Assembly (NCBI GenBank): GCA_907163375.1
Contig: CAJQUW010010395.1
Coordinates: 1 to 64,000, forward strand
Direction of reading: 5' to 3'
From: Prostheceraeus crozeri
Lineage: Eukaryota > Platyhelminthes > Polycladida > Euryleptidae
Length of the DNA: 64,000 bases
Shown here: in pieces, positions 10,478-21,546 of the stretch
How the letters are laid out: each line of letters begins with the position of its first letter
How positions within the stretch are numbered: position 1 is the stretch's first letter
Program-made: the position numbers and the translations under genes
The notes under the pieces: model-generated
The model's input: the letters and a program-made list of their open reading frames with translations, nothing else
The model's database searches: none
What the model was told of the DNA's origin: nothing

Positions 10478-13436
10478 TTAATTTGAAGTACCAGAAAATC
10501 TTTTTACAAGTAGTTTCGCAAAACAGTTGAAAATGCTCCCACTAAGGGTGTAAATGATATTGTGCCCATTTGTACAGCTAGTGTGTCCAATGAAGTGCTC
10601 AAAATTATCACTTACAACATGATCCAATAGATGACGAAACGTAAGATTTTGATTAGAAACAGAAAGAAATTTGATTCGCAACTGATTTGAAAGGTCTAGC
10701 TCATAAAAAAACTTTCCAAGCAAAAACACAAAACTCGAATGTGTGATTACAGGGCTCTTGTAGCCCACCTCTATCGATGGTTTTCAAAAAATGGGTTGTT
10801 TCGAGATTGTTATCGGCAGATAAGTCTAGCACTGACCTATCTTTCACCAACAATTCTTTGCATGACATGCATCGATGTCTTCGAAAGACTGAGCGCGCAC
10901 ATGCTCCAAACACGTAATAAATAATCCAAAAAATCATACATGACAGCAGCAGCTTCCTTATTCGCATCAGACGAGTCAACTGGATTTTCGTCCGTACAAC
11001 AATCTATGTCTGTCAAATTGAATTGAGAAAGCTCAAGCAATGAAATTGCTCGAATTTTGCCGTCATTCTCTCTAAAAGTTGCATAAGTGATTCGGATTAA
11101 AGTAATTCGCACCGCTAAGTTGGCGCATCCAGCCAAAACGACTTTCAATATAATCTGATTGTATCTGTCCTAACAGCACATAATCAAAACCGCATGTATT
11201 GATCAGAAAGCGTGCAAATTGTGGCAGTGAACGGTAAGTTTGAATGTTTGCACTGAAAGTTTCATGTATCAAACCTTTCATTTTACTTTGCTGCCACCTC
11301 AACAAAAAATTGCAAACTCTTCCCAAAAAGTGAACTTCCAGTCATTAATAGAACAAACAGGATTTCTGTATATGTCTCGTTTGTGAAATCCAATCGATGG
11401 TGTCTTTACATTCATAACTTTCCAAACGTTCGAAAATAAGTGCAGCGATGAGCTCGTAATGATTCAATGCAGCTATATGGTTGACTTATGTATTACAACG
11501 TTTGCTAGTTTGAATGAGGATTTCTCAATGCTTGTAGGATTCAAGACAGTCTTTGACAGTTTGTGAGCCATTTTCAAGGGTTTATCAGCTTCAATATTGT
11601 ACACTACTTCAACATATGGAAACCTTGTCGTTATGGAGTCAAACTGTTTTGTCATGTAAGGACATGTGTATTCACGGCGCTTTTGAAAATTATTGTAAAT
11701 GTTTATGTTGTTGTGTACAGGGTGAAATATCAGAAAACAACTTATCATTTGTAGAACACCACCACGAAGATGAGATACAAATAATTTTATGTTTGGATGA
11801 CTATTGTCTACCAACACAGAACGAACTCGGAAACCGACGTTGTGCACTTTGTCCATTACCTCATTGTAACACTGCTGTAATTTGCTTGCAGTCAAATATA
11901 TTTAATGGGATAAATTCCGACAATATCGCGATACTTTGAAGTCAATGACTTGATCATGAAGTAATCCCTTGGTGTATTCCCACCTCCATAATGTACTGAA
12001 AAGCCGGAAGCTCATACAATTATTCTTTCTTCCCTGCGCACGCTGTCTCTTTGAGGGTAAACGACAGAATGAAAGCTACAATGATCACCTAATTTGCTAT
12101 ACCTTTATTTATTGTGACCTTCATGTATTCCTGTTTGCGTCAGATAGACTGATCATTCCATTTTGATTTGTGTTCGTAAGCGTAATCCGTCCGTTGTGAT
12201 CATTGTAGCTTTCATTCTGTCGTTTACCCTCAAAGAGACAGCGTGCGCAGGGAATAAAAGAAAATTGATCATGAAACATAACGCTGTTTGAGCTAAGTCA
12301 CCGTCTTTTGTTACACCCAGAATTCTACCACCAGATAATTCCAAACGCTTCGCAATGTATATTTCTTCAATTGCTAAAATCCCATTAGTATCAAAATGCG
12401 TCAGTTTGGATATTCTCAATCTCAAGTACTTATGAGGACTCCACCTTGATCGCCAATCCTTTTTGTGATTTTTTTTCAATGTCCTGAAACACGGCAACAT
12501 TATGACATTCTGACTGCATAAGTGCGAATATCATGATAAATTAAAATATCATGAGCACTACCATGTGCAGATAAAATCGACAATTTCATTTGTTCTAACA
12601 AAAATTTCATTCTAACTGATTCATCTGAGTCGGAAAGACTGTCCACATGTTCCTATATCATTGAAATTAGCAAACGTCTGTTGCAAGTCGAATCTCGGTT
12701 GTCACAGTTGCATTTCAAAAATGACATCAGGTTCGTCACCTGTGAAACACAGGTAATCTTGTCCGTGATGATGTGGGAATATTGCGATGTGGGGACACGA
12801 ACGTCACCCAAATATACCCGCATACTCATTTCGATATTCACTATGGTGCAACATTGGAATTCTGATGCTTCTAATGTCTCCAGTTGGTCAATTATTAATT
12901 CGTCAGCAGTTCGTATTCTTGTAAAATGTACTGCTTTTGTTTGCTCAGGAATGAGACGATCAAAATGTTCTTCAATATTTGAGATTGTATAATCGACAGA
13001 CATTTGCTGAGCAAACTCATTCAACTTCTGAATTTCTTTTTCTGTTCGGACTGTGGACGATGCATTTCCACCTCTAAGTTTCGTGGGATTCGGAGAAAAG
13101 CGAGCCGGTAGATTAGGACACTTTGACGCTACAGTGTTTGGTTTCCGATGACACCGTTGCAACAGAACGTCACCCCTTAGCTGTCTTCGAATTTTTGAAC
13201 TGTCTGTGCTTGACGTTATGAAGTCAATGTCATAAAATGTAATGAGTACAGGCAACTGTTACGGGAAGGTTTAAAGCCAATTCTTGACACTCTGGTAAGT
13301 CAACAACGAGCCAAATTCTTTTTTTCAAAGGAAATCGATTAAATGTTATGTCAGGTGGTGTTTCATTTGAGTCGTACCCAGATTTGAAATTCAGAGCAGT
13401 ACATTTCTTAGGCATGTTGATGTCCAGTTCAATCAA
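10478..13436 (-). pseudogene. P-element-like (THAP9-type) transposase, degenerate
   Basis: Minus-strand pieces follow the order of a P-type transposase. First is a THAP domain (13436-13230: MPKKCTALNF...ITFNRFPLKKRIWL), then a linker region (13255-12653). The start of the RNase-H-like catalytic part follows (12500-12153: DTNGILAIEEIY..., GGRILGV...). Next comes the conserved block with HNNINIYNNFQKRREYTCPYM, DKPLKMAHKL and PTSIEKSSFKLA (11895-11473). IQSDYIESRFGWMRQLSGAN (11326-11072) precedes the C-terminal part with CARSVFRRHRCMSCKELLV and DRGGLQEP (about 10940-10740). Frames change repeatedly and stops intervene. The second cysteine of the THAP zinc site appears lost (ALNF where ALNC would be expected). 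No terminal repeats were found. Confidence 0.85.
12030..12254. repeat. Perfect 59-bp inverted repeat inside the P-like transposase
   Basis: Bases 12030-12088 and 12196-12254 are exact reverse complements over all 59 positions, separated by 107 bases. The sequence is coding sequence of the P-like transposase (the part reading FPAHAVSLRVNDRMKATMIT), so a segment of the element has been duplicated in inverted orientation. Any transcript through it could fold into a long hairpin. Confidence 0.95.
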
Positions 13437-14234
13437 ATGGTGACAAAAGTCAAGAATGAAAAATTCAAATCATGTCAGCCTGCTAGCGCTACATTCATAG
13501 ATTTCCATGGATGAGTTTCTTGTCCAGATGCTAGATATCTAGAAGTCCATGTAAAAATGTCACTCATGGGTTCATAGAAAGTCATCGGCATACATGTGCG
13601 TGAGGTTAGCCGCATGTGCGTGAAGTTAGCCGCACCAATATCTGTACCTTACTAAAAATCAAAGGTGCCCATATCGAGAACAACATTTGTACATAATTTG
13701 AGACTGTGCCAACACTTATTGTTCAAAATAATGCCGCAGTTTACGAGAAATCGTCGATCAAACATTCGAGGTGTGAAGGAATGGATGTGGTGGTGCGGAT
13801 GTGAAGTTAGTCGCATCAAATAACCAAAGAATTCTTGCATCGTATATTTATGAATTTTCAACTGCATGGACAGATAAAAACGTCCTAACATGATTGTGTC
13901 AGATAAATCTTGTTGACCTCACATCGCCATGATGAAGGAAATTCCTAATCTGAGTGAAAATAAACGGAGTGAGAGATTCGAACTCTCAATCCCCTTGCCC
14001 GTATGGACATGAAGCTCTAGCTACGGAATTGATGACAGATTAATGAAAGTCAAGCGTGACAAAGTACATGAGCTACTAGACATCATAACTTTTAGCTTTT
14101 TCATCGTTCTTTGAATCAGTCAGTCTAGCAACCAACAAGTATTCAAAACTGTGACCGAGATGAATTTGTGAATAGAAATGAGCATAATGAGCGCGCTTCT
14201 GCGAAGTCACTATCGTATCCAGCAAGCAGCAGTG
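13437..14234. other. Spacer with short repeats and a tRNA-like T-arm
   Basis: A 21-bp unit containing TGTGCGTGAGGTTAGCCGCA is repeated at about 13592-13633, with a relative near 13795. On the minus strand, 13987-13971 reads GAGAGTTCGAATCTCTC, a perfect T-arm with B-box character, preceded by a shortened TAGCTAGAGC A-box-like stretch. It may be a decayed tRNA or SINE head. No gene was found. Confidence 0.45.
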
Positions 14235-14430
14235 CGTTATGCTCTTTGTCTAAGGCAATTTCTTCTAACTTCTGCGATTCAGCTTTCCACCTTTGCCATT
14301 GCCTTCAGGATTACCCCCATTCCAAAGAAAGTAGATAGAGGTGATCCATGTAATCATTGTCCCATTGTTATCACTCAGAGGGTTCAAATCTTTGATATGA
14401 TATGGCAGAGGGCGGGAGGACCATAATTCA

Positions 14431-14853
14431 ATGCGAATGCAAAACCAATTCAATACCCTCCCGATATGTTTAATGCCAAGTAAAATGAATAAATAAAAAA
14501 TAGCGCCAAACGTTTCGGGTCCAGACCCTTTGTCAATGGCAGAACACTTAATAATGAAGGACTTCTGCACTTCTACACTTGCAGCAGAACAGCTCCTGTT
14601 GTTTCGTGACGCCTGTTCATGCTTGGCTTGTGCAAGTTGATAAGTCGCGATTCCACCAAACGTGTTTCAACCGAATCATTCAGACATCTCAAATATTCGA
14701 CGCTAAAATCTTCTATGCTACTGACGTCACAAATTTTAGTGTGATCTGACAAAGCACTTGCACTATTTTTTTTTTTAATAACATTGTAGTGTTCACTATA
14801 TCCTACATAAAAAGGACGAGAAGTTTTTCCTATGTACTTAGCATTGTATTTGT
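14431..14853 (-). repeat. Inverted terminal copy of PLE 1 (GIY-YIG end)
   Basis: On the minus strand this encodes the same GIY-YIG domain and C-terminus as 16261-16541 (NAKYIGKTSRPFYVG, then NLHKPSMNRRHETTGAVLL), followed by the same 3' non-coding tail. Differences are only a few bases, so the duplication and insertion were probably one event. Homology stops at the junction with the body near 14850-14858. Confidence 0.88.
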
Positions 14854-16541
14854 CACAAAAATAAAAGACATCGTAGACAGGACTGATCATATCCTGAATG
14901 ATCGCAGCACCTACAAGCAAATAAAAAATAGCAAACATAAATCCCTAGAAAAGCAGGCAAACTAAATTATCATGAGTGCATTTGGAAATAAACTGAATAA
15001 TGTAGATATTCAACGTATGCATGTTTCAGGGTCCCAGCCTGCCAATTTTTATACTTTGATAAAAGATCATAAAGATAAAAATGAAAATAATTTTTTCCCG
15101 TTGAGACCGATTGCTTCTGTTGTTAACACACCGACAGATAAAATAGATTGGTTCTGTGGGAAAATATTGAACCAATTAGTTTCTTTCGCACCCGCTCATT
15201 TATCAAGTTCTTTAGAGCTAATGAATGAATTAAAAGCATTACCCATTGATAAAATTAATGATGATCATGTTTTTATTTCATTAGATGTTGTCAATCTATA
15301 TCCGAGTGTTCCAATTGACACTGCTTTGCAAAATATTTATGAATTTTCTCAAACTCATTGGTCAAAAATAGACAGTTTAGATATCAGCGTTGAACAATTT
15401 CTTACCATGATGAAGTTTGTTTCTTACAACTATGAAATCGAACACAATAATAAAGTCTACCTTCAAATAAAAGGTTGTCCCATGGGTTGTCATTACGCTC
15501 CACCACTGTCGATCATATTTATGCATTTTGTAGAAGAAAAAACAATGACATTGATATAATCAAAATTGAATCTAAACAATGCTGTTTACGAACGGTATAT
15601 AGATGACTCGATCATCGGACCTTTAGAAAAGAATATTAATGATTTCGAATTTATTAAGAACACTTTTAACGCAATGGACGATAACGTAAAATTTACTCTA
15701 AAAGTCCCTGAAAGAAAAAAAACTCAACTTTTTAGATCAAACAATTTGGATAGAGAATAAAAAGATTATGTATCAAAAGAACACCAAAGACCTAGCCTCA
15801 GGAAATACATTAAAGAAGGACAGTTGGCTACTTAGTAGCGTAAAATCAAATTTTGTAAAACAAAATATTTTGAGCGTCCATGAGAGATGTAGTGAAACAC
15901 TCAGTAAAGATAAGGTGACTCAGTCGGAAAAGCAATGCCTAAATACACTTAAGGATAACGGATATAGTGAAAAAGATTTTGTCATGGCAAAGAGACCAAC
16001 TAGGAAACATAACAAAGACAATACCGACAAGTGCGTTTTAAAGTTACCATACATAAGTGATAGTTTAGTAAGAAAAATCAATTACTTAATTCGTAAACAT
16101 AAATTGAATGTGCGGTTTGTAAGTTGCAGTAACAAAAAGTTGCGCAGTGTCTTGAAAACCAAATCAATAATAAAAAAACATGATAATTGCAAAATATGTA
16201 ACCAGCTACCAGAGAAATTTAACTGTGAAAAGACCTGCGTGGTTTCTCAATTCACGTGTAATAAATGCAATGCTAAGTACATAGGAAAAACTTCTCGTCC
16301 TTTTTATGTAGGATATAATGAACACTACAATGTTATTAAAAACAAAAATAGTGCAAGTGCTTTGTCAGATCACACTAAAATTTGTGACGTCAGTAGCATA
16401 GAAGATTTTAGCGTCGAATATTTGAGATGTCTGAATGATTCGGTTGAAACAAGTTTGGTGGAATCGCGACTTATCAACTTGCACAAGCCAAGCATGAACA
16501 GGCGTCACGAAACAACAGGAGCTGTTCTGCTGCAAGTGTAG
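14854..16541 (+). pseudogene. PLE 1 reverse transcriptase with GIY-YIG endonuclease
   Basis: The protein begins truncated near HILNDRSTYKQIKN (14890), a motif normally just after the DKG block. It continues through LRPIASVVNTP, SLDVVNLYPSVPI (RT motif A), GCPMGCHYAPP (motif B) and ERYIDDSI (motif C with two aspartates). The connector and a C-terminal GIY-YIG nuclease domain follow (CNKCNAKYIGKTSRPFYVGYNEH at about 16258-16326). Two lesions are visible: an in-frame TAA at 15557-15559 and a frameshift near 15715-15730, in an A-rich run just before the NFLDQTIW stretch. Penelope RTs are related to telomerase RT. The lesions are few, which suggests a fairly recent insertion. Confidence 0.9.
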
Positions 16542-18043
16542 AAGTGCAGAAGTCCTTCATTATTAAGTGTTCTGCCATTGACAAAGGGTATGGACCCGAA
16601 ACGTCTGGCGCTATTTTTTATTTATTTATTTTACTTGGCATTAAACATATCGGGAGGGTATTGAATTGGTTTTGCATTCGCATCAAATCTTTGATGTCTG
16701 AAACCTTGAATTCCCATCTCCAATCCAATTTTTAAGTGATCATCAGTATGAACTTAGAAAGGCATATGTGACTCATCTTTGGTCATTATCGTTTCACAAG
16801 CTCTCAGAGCTTGCAGCAGTATTCCTTGACATATCAAGGTCATTCGATCAAGTGTGGCGCCCGGATCGTAACAGTAAGCTTCCTCTCATGGAATCCATGG
16901 TGAAGTCGTGAAGTGGATAGAAAATATCCTGCCTAGCCATAATAGTTCGCTTGTCAATTTAGAAAAAATCCTTCAACTGAAAGTTATATTGCAAAAAAGA
17001 GAGAAATCTACACCACAAAACATTTCGCACTCGGCCTGATCACTTGTGTCTCAGTTCGTGTCGATGGATTCTCCTATGATAGTTTCACGGACAATGCCTG
17101 TGTCCCTCAGGGTTGTGTACTTTCACCTATTCTCTTTCTTGTGTTTACAAATGACCTTCTACGTCAAACCAACAATCCAATCCACTCTTTCGCTGATGAC
17201 TCCGCTCTTCATGCATCTCCCGCACCCCAGTCTAGACTGAAGTCTAGGCCGAAGTCTAGATCAGGATAGAATGACATTCAACGCATTTAGTGATGCCGAC
17301 TTACAGAGCATTCTATCTTATGGTCGCTCCAACTGACTCATGTTCACTAACAGCAAGAATCAGTCAATTCATTTTTCTCACAAACGTGCCCAAGACAGTT
17401 CTACCATCGCTATTGCCGGTCACTTCCTGTCAGTGGAGAATGGCATTCCTGGTGTGACATTGTCTGGCTCTCTACTAGGTTTGTCAGTCCACATCCGCCA
17501 AGTTACCCGACGAGCCTCTCAACGTCATAGGTATTGTTTCGAGCACTTGCTTGCTTCAGTCCTTAGCAGTTGTTCGCACTCTATATTGGGTTCCTCCGAC
17601 AGAATGGAGTTTTAATGCTTTGAGAGTTTTGCTCATACGCTTGGTCATCAGAACCTCAGAGCACCTTAGACATACTTGATCGTATTTAGCAGAAGGCAGT
17701 ACGTTTGATAGATGATGATGCTAGTGCTACTTCAAATTTGGCAAAACTTGGAAACCGTAGAGCAGTGTCCTGTCTTTCCATCTTTCATCGCTATTATCAT
17801 GGTCTTTGCTCTAATGAACTTGCTTCTGTTACTCCACGTCTCTATGCTTTTACCATATGCATAAGAGGAAGTGACTACGCAGATCCATACCTTGTTACTG
17901 ATCTTCACTGTCAGACTAAACATTTTAAGAGATCCTTCTTTTATAAAACAGAAAGGTTGTGGAACAAGCCTCCAGCATCTGTTAGTATTGAAGCATTCAA
18001 AAGAGCCGTCAATAACCTTCCACTAAGTTCTATGGAGAGTTGA

Positions 18044-19544
18044 TGATTTGAAGGGTTTCTTTGAAGGGCCTTATGTATTTCTGCTAAGTAGTCTTGGTTT
18101 TAATATTGTTGTCTTTTCCATTATTTCCATTTTCATTCCACCGAGTTATACAGGCATTAGTTCTTACTTAGTTATTATACATTCTACGAGTACATCCCCA
18201 TACCTGTCTATTATATTTTGCGATACCCTAATTCCAATGTCTGCAATTATTAACCTACTTAGTTAAGCAGTTTTGAGTTATGTATCTTTTGCTACACTGC
18301 TATACAGTTTCTTAGTTTTTGAATCGTCTTCCTTTATGCAGACATATACGTAGACATGTTTACCACCGCATAGCTTGCAGGGCTTCCACCATAATTGAAC
18401 GAACTGTCTATACTATAAGTCAAACATCCTAAGTGAGAGGGAATGCATTTCTTGGGAATCTCGAATCATAGCAGAATAATTATTTGACACGATAAAGCTT
18501 GCTTCTAAACTTCCTTATCGCTATCAGGCTTTTGAAGATATTGTTTTTGAAATATACCTATTTGATCTTTCTATCATGAAAACGTCTCAGGCACGATGAT
18601 TACGCATCAGCACTAAGTTGACATTATAGATGCTATGTCAGTTATTGTTGTTCCCTATCATGTTGTGCTTGTTGCATTGTCTTACGAAAAAAATCAAAAC
18701 TAATTCTGATTTTGGAAAATTGCCAGCCTTGATATGAATACAATCATGAATTGTAGGGAAATAAATCATAGTAGAAAATGCGTGCATTGACTTCGTAATG
18801 GACAATTCTGCATGATATCTCAATTTACAATTTTAGGTACGTGTATGCTCATGATATCTATACTTAGGGCTATGGCTCCGACCGGATTAACCGGATCATA
18901 TCAGTGGTCATACCCGGATCTGATCCGGTTTTCAAGGCTCATGATGGGATCCGGTTGCCCTCTGATCCAGATCCGATCCGGTAATGATTCGATGATCTGA
19001 TGATTTTATATGTAGTATGTACTTAATAATATACACTCTTATGTTCGTACTCGGAACCTAAGAGAAACTTTCGGTTAGGTATTATATTTGAAGCCTGAAT
19101 ACTTTTCCGTTAATATCAATACAATTAGTCAACTTTCTTGATAATAAAGAATTGTCACAGTCCTACCATCTTTATCTTTCATTATTCATCGTCATTTAAC
19201 TTTCAAATTTCATCAAAATTCATCAAACTTTCACATTTTTGATAGATTATGACGCGTTAAATCATTAAACAACATTAATGCGACTTAAGTTTCAAATGAT
19301 GAATGCTACTTTCTAACGTCGTATATATCATGAATTTCATTTTTCCTCCATAACGAAACGACGCGCTGATCGGCATCGATACGAGTAGCTTTAAGCTGAT
19401 TGGTACTACATTATACATGATCAGAACCAACCAGAGGACCATAGATTTAAAGAAGAAAAACAGATTGACTGTTTCCCTTATTCCCCAATGAGCACCAATG
19501 AAGCGTATTTACTTCTGCACTAGAACTAAGTGCACCTCTTCTGG
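18044..19544. other. Spacer with a GATCCGG-rich patch
   Basis: No coding sequence was recognised. At about 18868-18985 the words GGATC, GATCCGG and CCGGAT recur many times, giving an alternating repeat patch of about 120 bp. It resembles the hexamer-rich sub-termini of hAT-type MITEs elsewhere in the window. No terminal repeats or target duplications were identified. Confidence 0.45.
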
Positions 19545-19630
19545 AAGTCTTAGGTTTGACGCGACCAAGGTTTGAACCCATGTCTCCCGGACGCAGAGCG
19601 GACACTCTATCATACGGCCACAGTGCCGGT
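19545..19630 (-). mobile_element. tRNA-derived SINE (copy A)
   Basis: On the minus strand there is an A-box-like TGGCCGTATGATAGAGTGTCC (19620-19600) and a B-box GGGTTCAAACC (19579-19569). They are joined by GCTCTGCGTCCGGGAGACA and followed by TTGGTCGCGTCAAACCTAAG. The same arrangement recurs on the plus strand at 33105-33245. Two dispersed copies with internal RNA polymerase III boxes indicate a SINE rather than a tRNA gene. Confidence 0.7.
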
Positions 19631-20276
19631 TAAGATATCAGTCGCCACAGTGCCCTCAGGGGCAGAAACCCTGATTATTATGATCCTGATGTATGGTGCT
19701 TAAAGTGAATTGACAGGGAGAATTGACCCATGCCCCTTCTAGTTGTCTCCGCCCATGAACAAGCATAATGTAAAATTTGTATAATGCAAAAAAAATATGT
19801 GAAGACATCTTTCTCACAAAACCTGTTACATGTATGATTACATGATTAAATTTAATGGTAATTTAATAATTGACTAATCACCATAGGATCCTCGCAGTAA
19901 AGGAAACCGCTGTTCTAACACCCAGCGACCGCTACGCCATACTCCAATAATTGAAAATTGACTTCTCACGTGTGCCCGAGTGTGATGCATATATTTTTGT
20001 ACATTGATAAATATGTAAGATGAATATCGTATTAAGGTTTATACGATTACACAGCTATGAATGCAAGAGAAAATTACAAAAAGAAGTCAAGTAGTGATGT
20101 GTAGAGCTAATCGGTGACTTGCAAAGTAGGCCTCCCTTCTAATGGAGTTTGAATTAATGTGAAACAGAGCAGCAAAGATCAAACAATTGAGAATGAAGGT
20201 GAATATATAACAACCAGAACAAAATCATGCGCTCGTACAAGCAAAACAGAATAGATCTAATCTTGATGAAAGGATT
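19631..20276. other. Spacer, nothing recognised
   Basis: AT-rich non-coding sequence downstream of the MATH-BTB gene. No AATAAA signal on the minus strand was found close to the gene's stop. Confidence 0.5.
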
Positions 20277-21341
20277 TTAACTGCTCTTCAACAATAATGC
20301 CGCCAATTCAGTATTCTGCTGAACTAGTGAAACAAGCCTTGACTTGTGAAGGCTTCTAATTTGATGCAAATTCGATTTTAGAACTTCAACAGCAGCCTTT
20401 TTAACTGTAGCCAACTCATGTCGGTATGTCAAATCCAGTACACTTAGAACATTATGGACGTTCAGCTTGGAGCACAATTTTGTTGTCAGGTGTTCAATCA
20501 ATGATTCCACTTGGAAATCCCTTGCCAAAATCAGCAAATCGTCTACTATCTGCATCATATCTTTCATATCCGCGGAAGTTTGTCCTGTGTAGAGGAATCG
20601 TTGGAACTCTACCCATGCCTCACTGTTCTCACATTCCACTTCAAACTCCATGTTCCATTTCTGTTTCAATGCTTCATCTATCATTGACTGGAACATCGGC
20701 GAACGTGCGCCTAAGATGTTCTTGTGAGCTTTGAATATCGATCCGTTGATCATAATGAGTACATCGTAATACTTTTCTTCTGTAAGAAGAAAATTTAAGT
20801 CATCCAGAACTTTGCTTTTTTGAGTCTCCGCATCTTTGGAAACAGAGCTTGACGCGGCACCTTCGATCTGAGTGCTTGCATTAGGATCACCAAATGAGAC
20901 GGAAAAACTAGCCTTCAGAAAAATTACATTTGGATTGCATGTCTGCGGAATCTCCTCATAAGAAGTTGCAACATAGTTTAAACTCGACAAAACTTTACCA
21001 AATGGTGTACAGAGATGCTTTTGACAAAGGTAACAACTATGTAATGTGTTTTTGTCAGTACATTCACTAGATAGGTAGCCGTCAACGGTCACAATAGGTG
21101 GATCTGCTGTGCACTCTACAAGATAAAGACACAATCTCATGGTTTTGCGTTTATTGTCGTGCTGAAATTGTAATTCAAATTGCCATTTACATTTAGGACT
21201 AGAGAGAATTGGGCTGACCAGATGACGCATGTTCGGCTCATGATACTGTCGGCATAGTGTCAAGTCTTTGATTTTCCATTCCAACTCCACCCTCTCGGTT
21301 TTCAAGAAACTTTCACATGAAATGCTTGTTCTTCCAGTCAT
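20277..21341 (-). CDS. MATH and BTB domain protein (SPOP-like)
   Basis: The 354-residue protein has an N-terminal MATH/TRAF-like domain (about residues 10-150, starting ELEWKIKDL). A linker precedes a clear BTB/POZ domain (about 180-288: YYDVLIMINGSIFKAHKNIL, SPMFQSMI, FLYTG), and a C-terminal BACK-like helical tail follows (290-354). In SPOP-type proteins the MATH domain binds substrates and the BTB domain binds Cullin-3, making an adaptor for ubiquitin ligation. That role is inferred from architecture. The MATH domain is cysteine-rich (several CxxC-like pairs between residues 80 and 115) and diverges from SPOP, so substrates cannot be guessed. The coding region is one exon. A strong splice acceptor (CTATTTTCAG) ends at 21353, 12 bases upstream of the ATG, so a 5' non-coding exon is likely. 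The start was chosen as the first ATG after this acceptor. Confidence 0.88.
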   Translation of the reverse strand: MTGRTSISCESFLKTERVELEWKIKDLTLCRQYHEPNMRHLVSPILSSPKCKWQFELQFQHDNKRKTMRLCLYLVECTADPPIVTVDGYLSSECTDKNTLHSCYLCQKHLCTPFGKVLSSLNYVATSYEEIPQTCNPNVIFLKASFSVSFGDPNASTQIEGAASSSVSKDAETQKSKVLDDLNFLLTEEKYYDVLIMINGSIFKAHKNILGARSPMFQSMIDEALKQKWNMEFEVECENSEAWVEFQRFLYTGQTSADMKDMMQIVDDLLILARDFQVESLIEHLTTKLCSKLNVHNVLSVLDLTYRHELATVKKAAVEVLKSNLHQIRSLHKSRLVSLVQQNTELAALLLKSS

Positions 21342-21546
21342 GATAGATGAATCTGAAAATAGATAGATTCGTGCAAGGAGTAAGCAGAGATATCATCAAC
21401 AATAATTTAACTTGAGCGTCCGTAAAGAATAGTGATTTGAAAATATGAAAAATATTTTTGTCTGTCAATTAGTTGGTAGAGGAAACGAGTAGAGTAGCAT
21501 TTCTAAGGTGCTTCGGATTGTCTCTCCATAGAAGCACCGAGTAATA

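Larger units (their letters stand above)
14397..16682 (+). mobile_element. Penelope-like element 1, head-to-head with an inverted partial copy
   Basis: The insertion is flanked by a 13-bp direct repeat, TCAAATCTTTGAT, at 14384-14396 and 16683-16695, and LINE sequence continues on both sides. Inside, 14431-14853 is an inverted near-identical copy of the element's last 423 bases (16261-16683). It is joined directly to the 5'-truncated body that starts near 14854. Thirty-four extra bases (14397-14430) lie between the left duplication and the inverted copy. Partial copies in inverted or tandem arrangement are characteristic of Penelope-like elements. Confidence 0.88.
14235..18043 (+). pseudogene. 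LINE (jockey/CR1-like) reverse transcriptase, split by a PLE insertion
   Basis: The left part has RITPIPKKVDRGDPCNHCPIV (near 14309-14370), the RT entry motif (PIPKK..D..NYRPI in the family). After the inserted PLE (14397-16682) the same protein resumes: SDHQYELRKAY (near 16735), AAVFLDISRSFDQVW (RT motif A, about 16815-16858), VPQGCVLSPILFLVF (motif B) and SFADDSALHAS (FADD catalytic motif, about 17190-17220). The C-terminal domain follows with NRRAVSCLSIFHRYYHGLCSNEL and TERLWNKPPASV, ending at a stop at 18041-18043. Several frameshifts and stops show it is dead. The endonuclease domain and first ORF are missing. Confidence 0.87.

Noticed and set aside
13960..14025. tRNA gene on the minus strand
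   Set aside because: Only the T-arm is intact. The D-arm is shortened and no seven-pair acceptor stem can be drawn.
14500..14550. A bona fide hammerhead ribozyme in PLE 1
   Set aside because: The CTGATGA core is not intact and the spacing to stem II is off; kept only as a low-interest observation.
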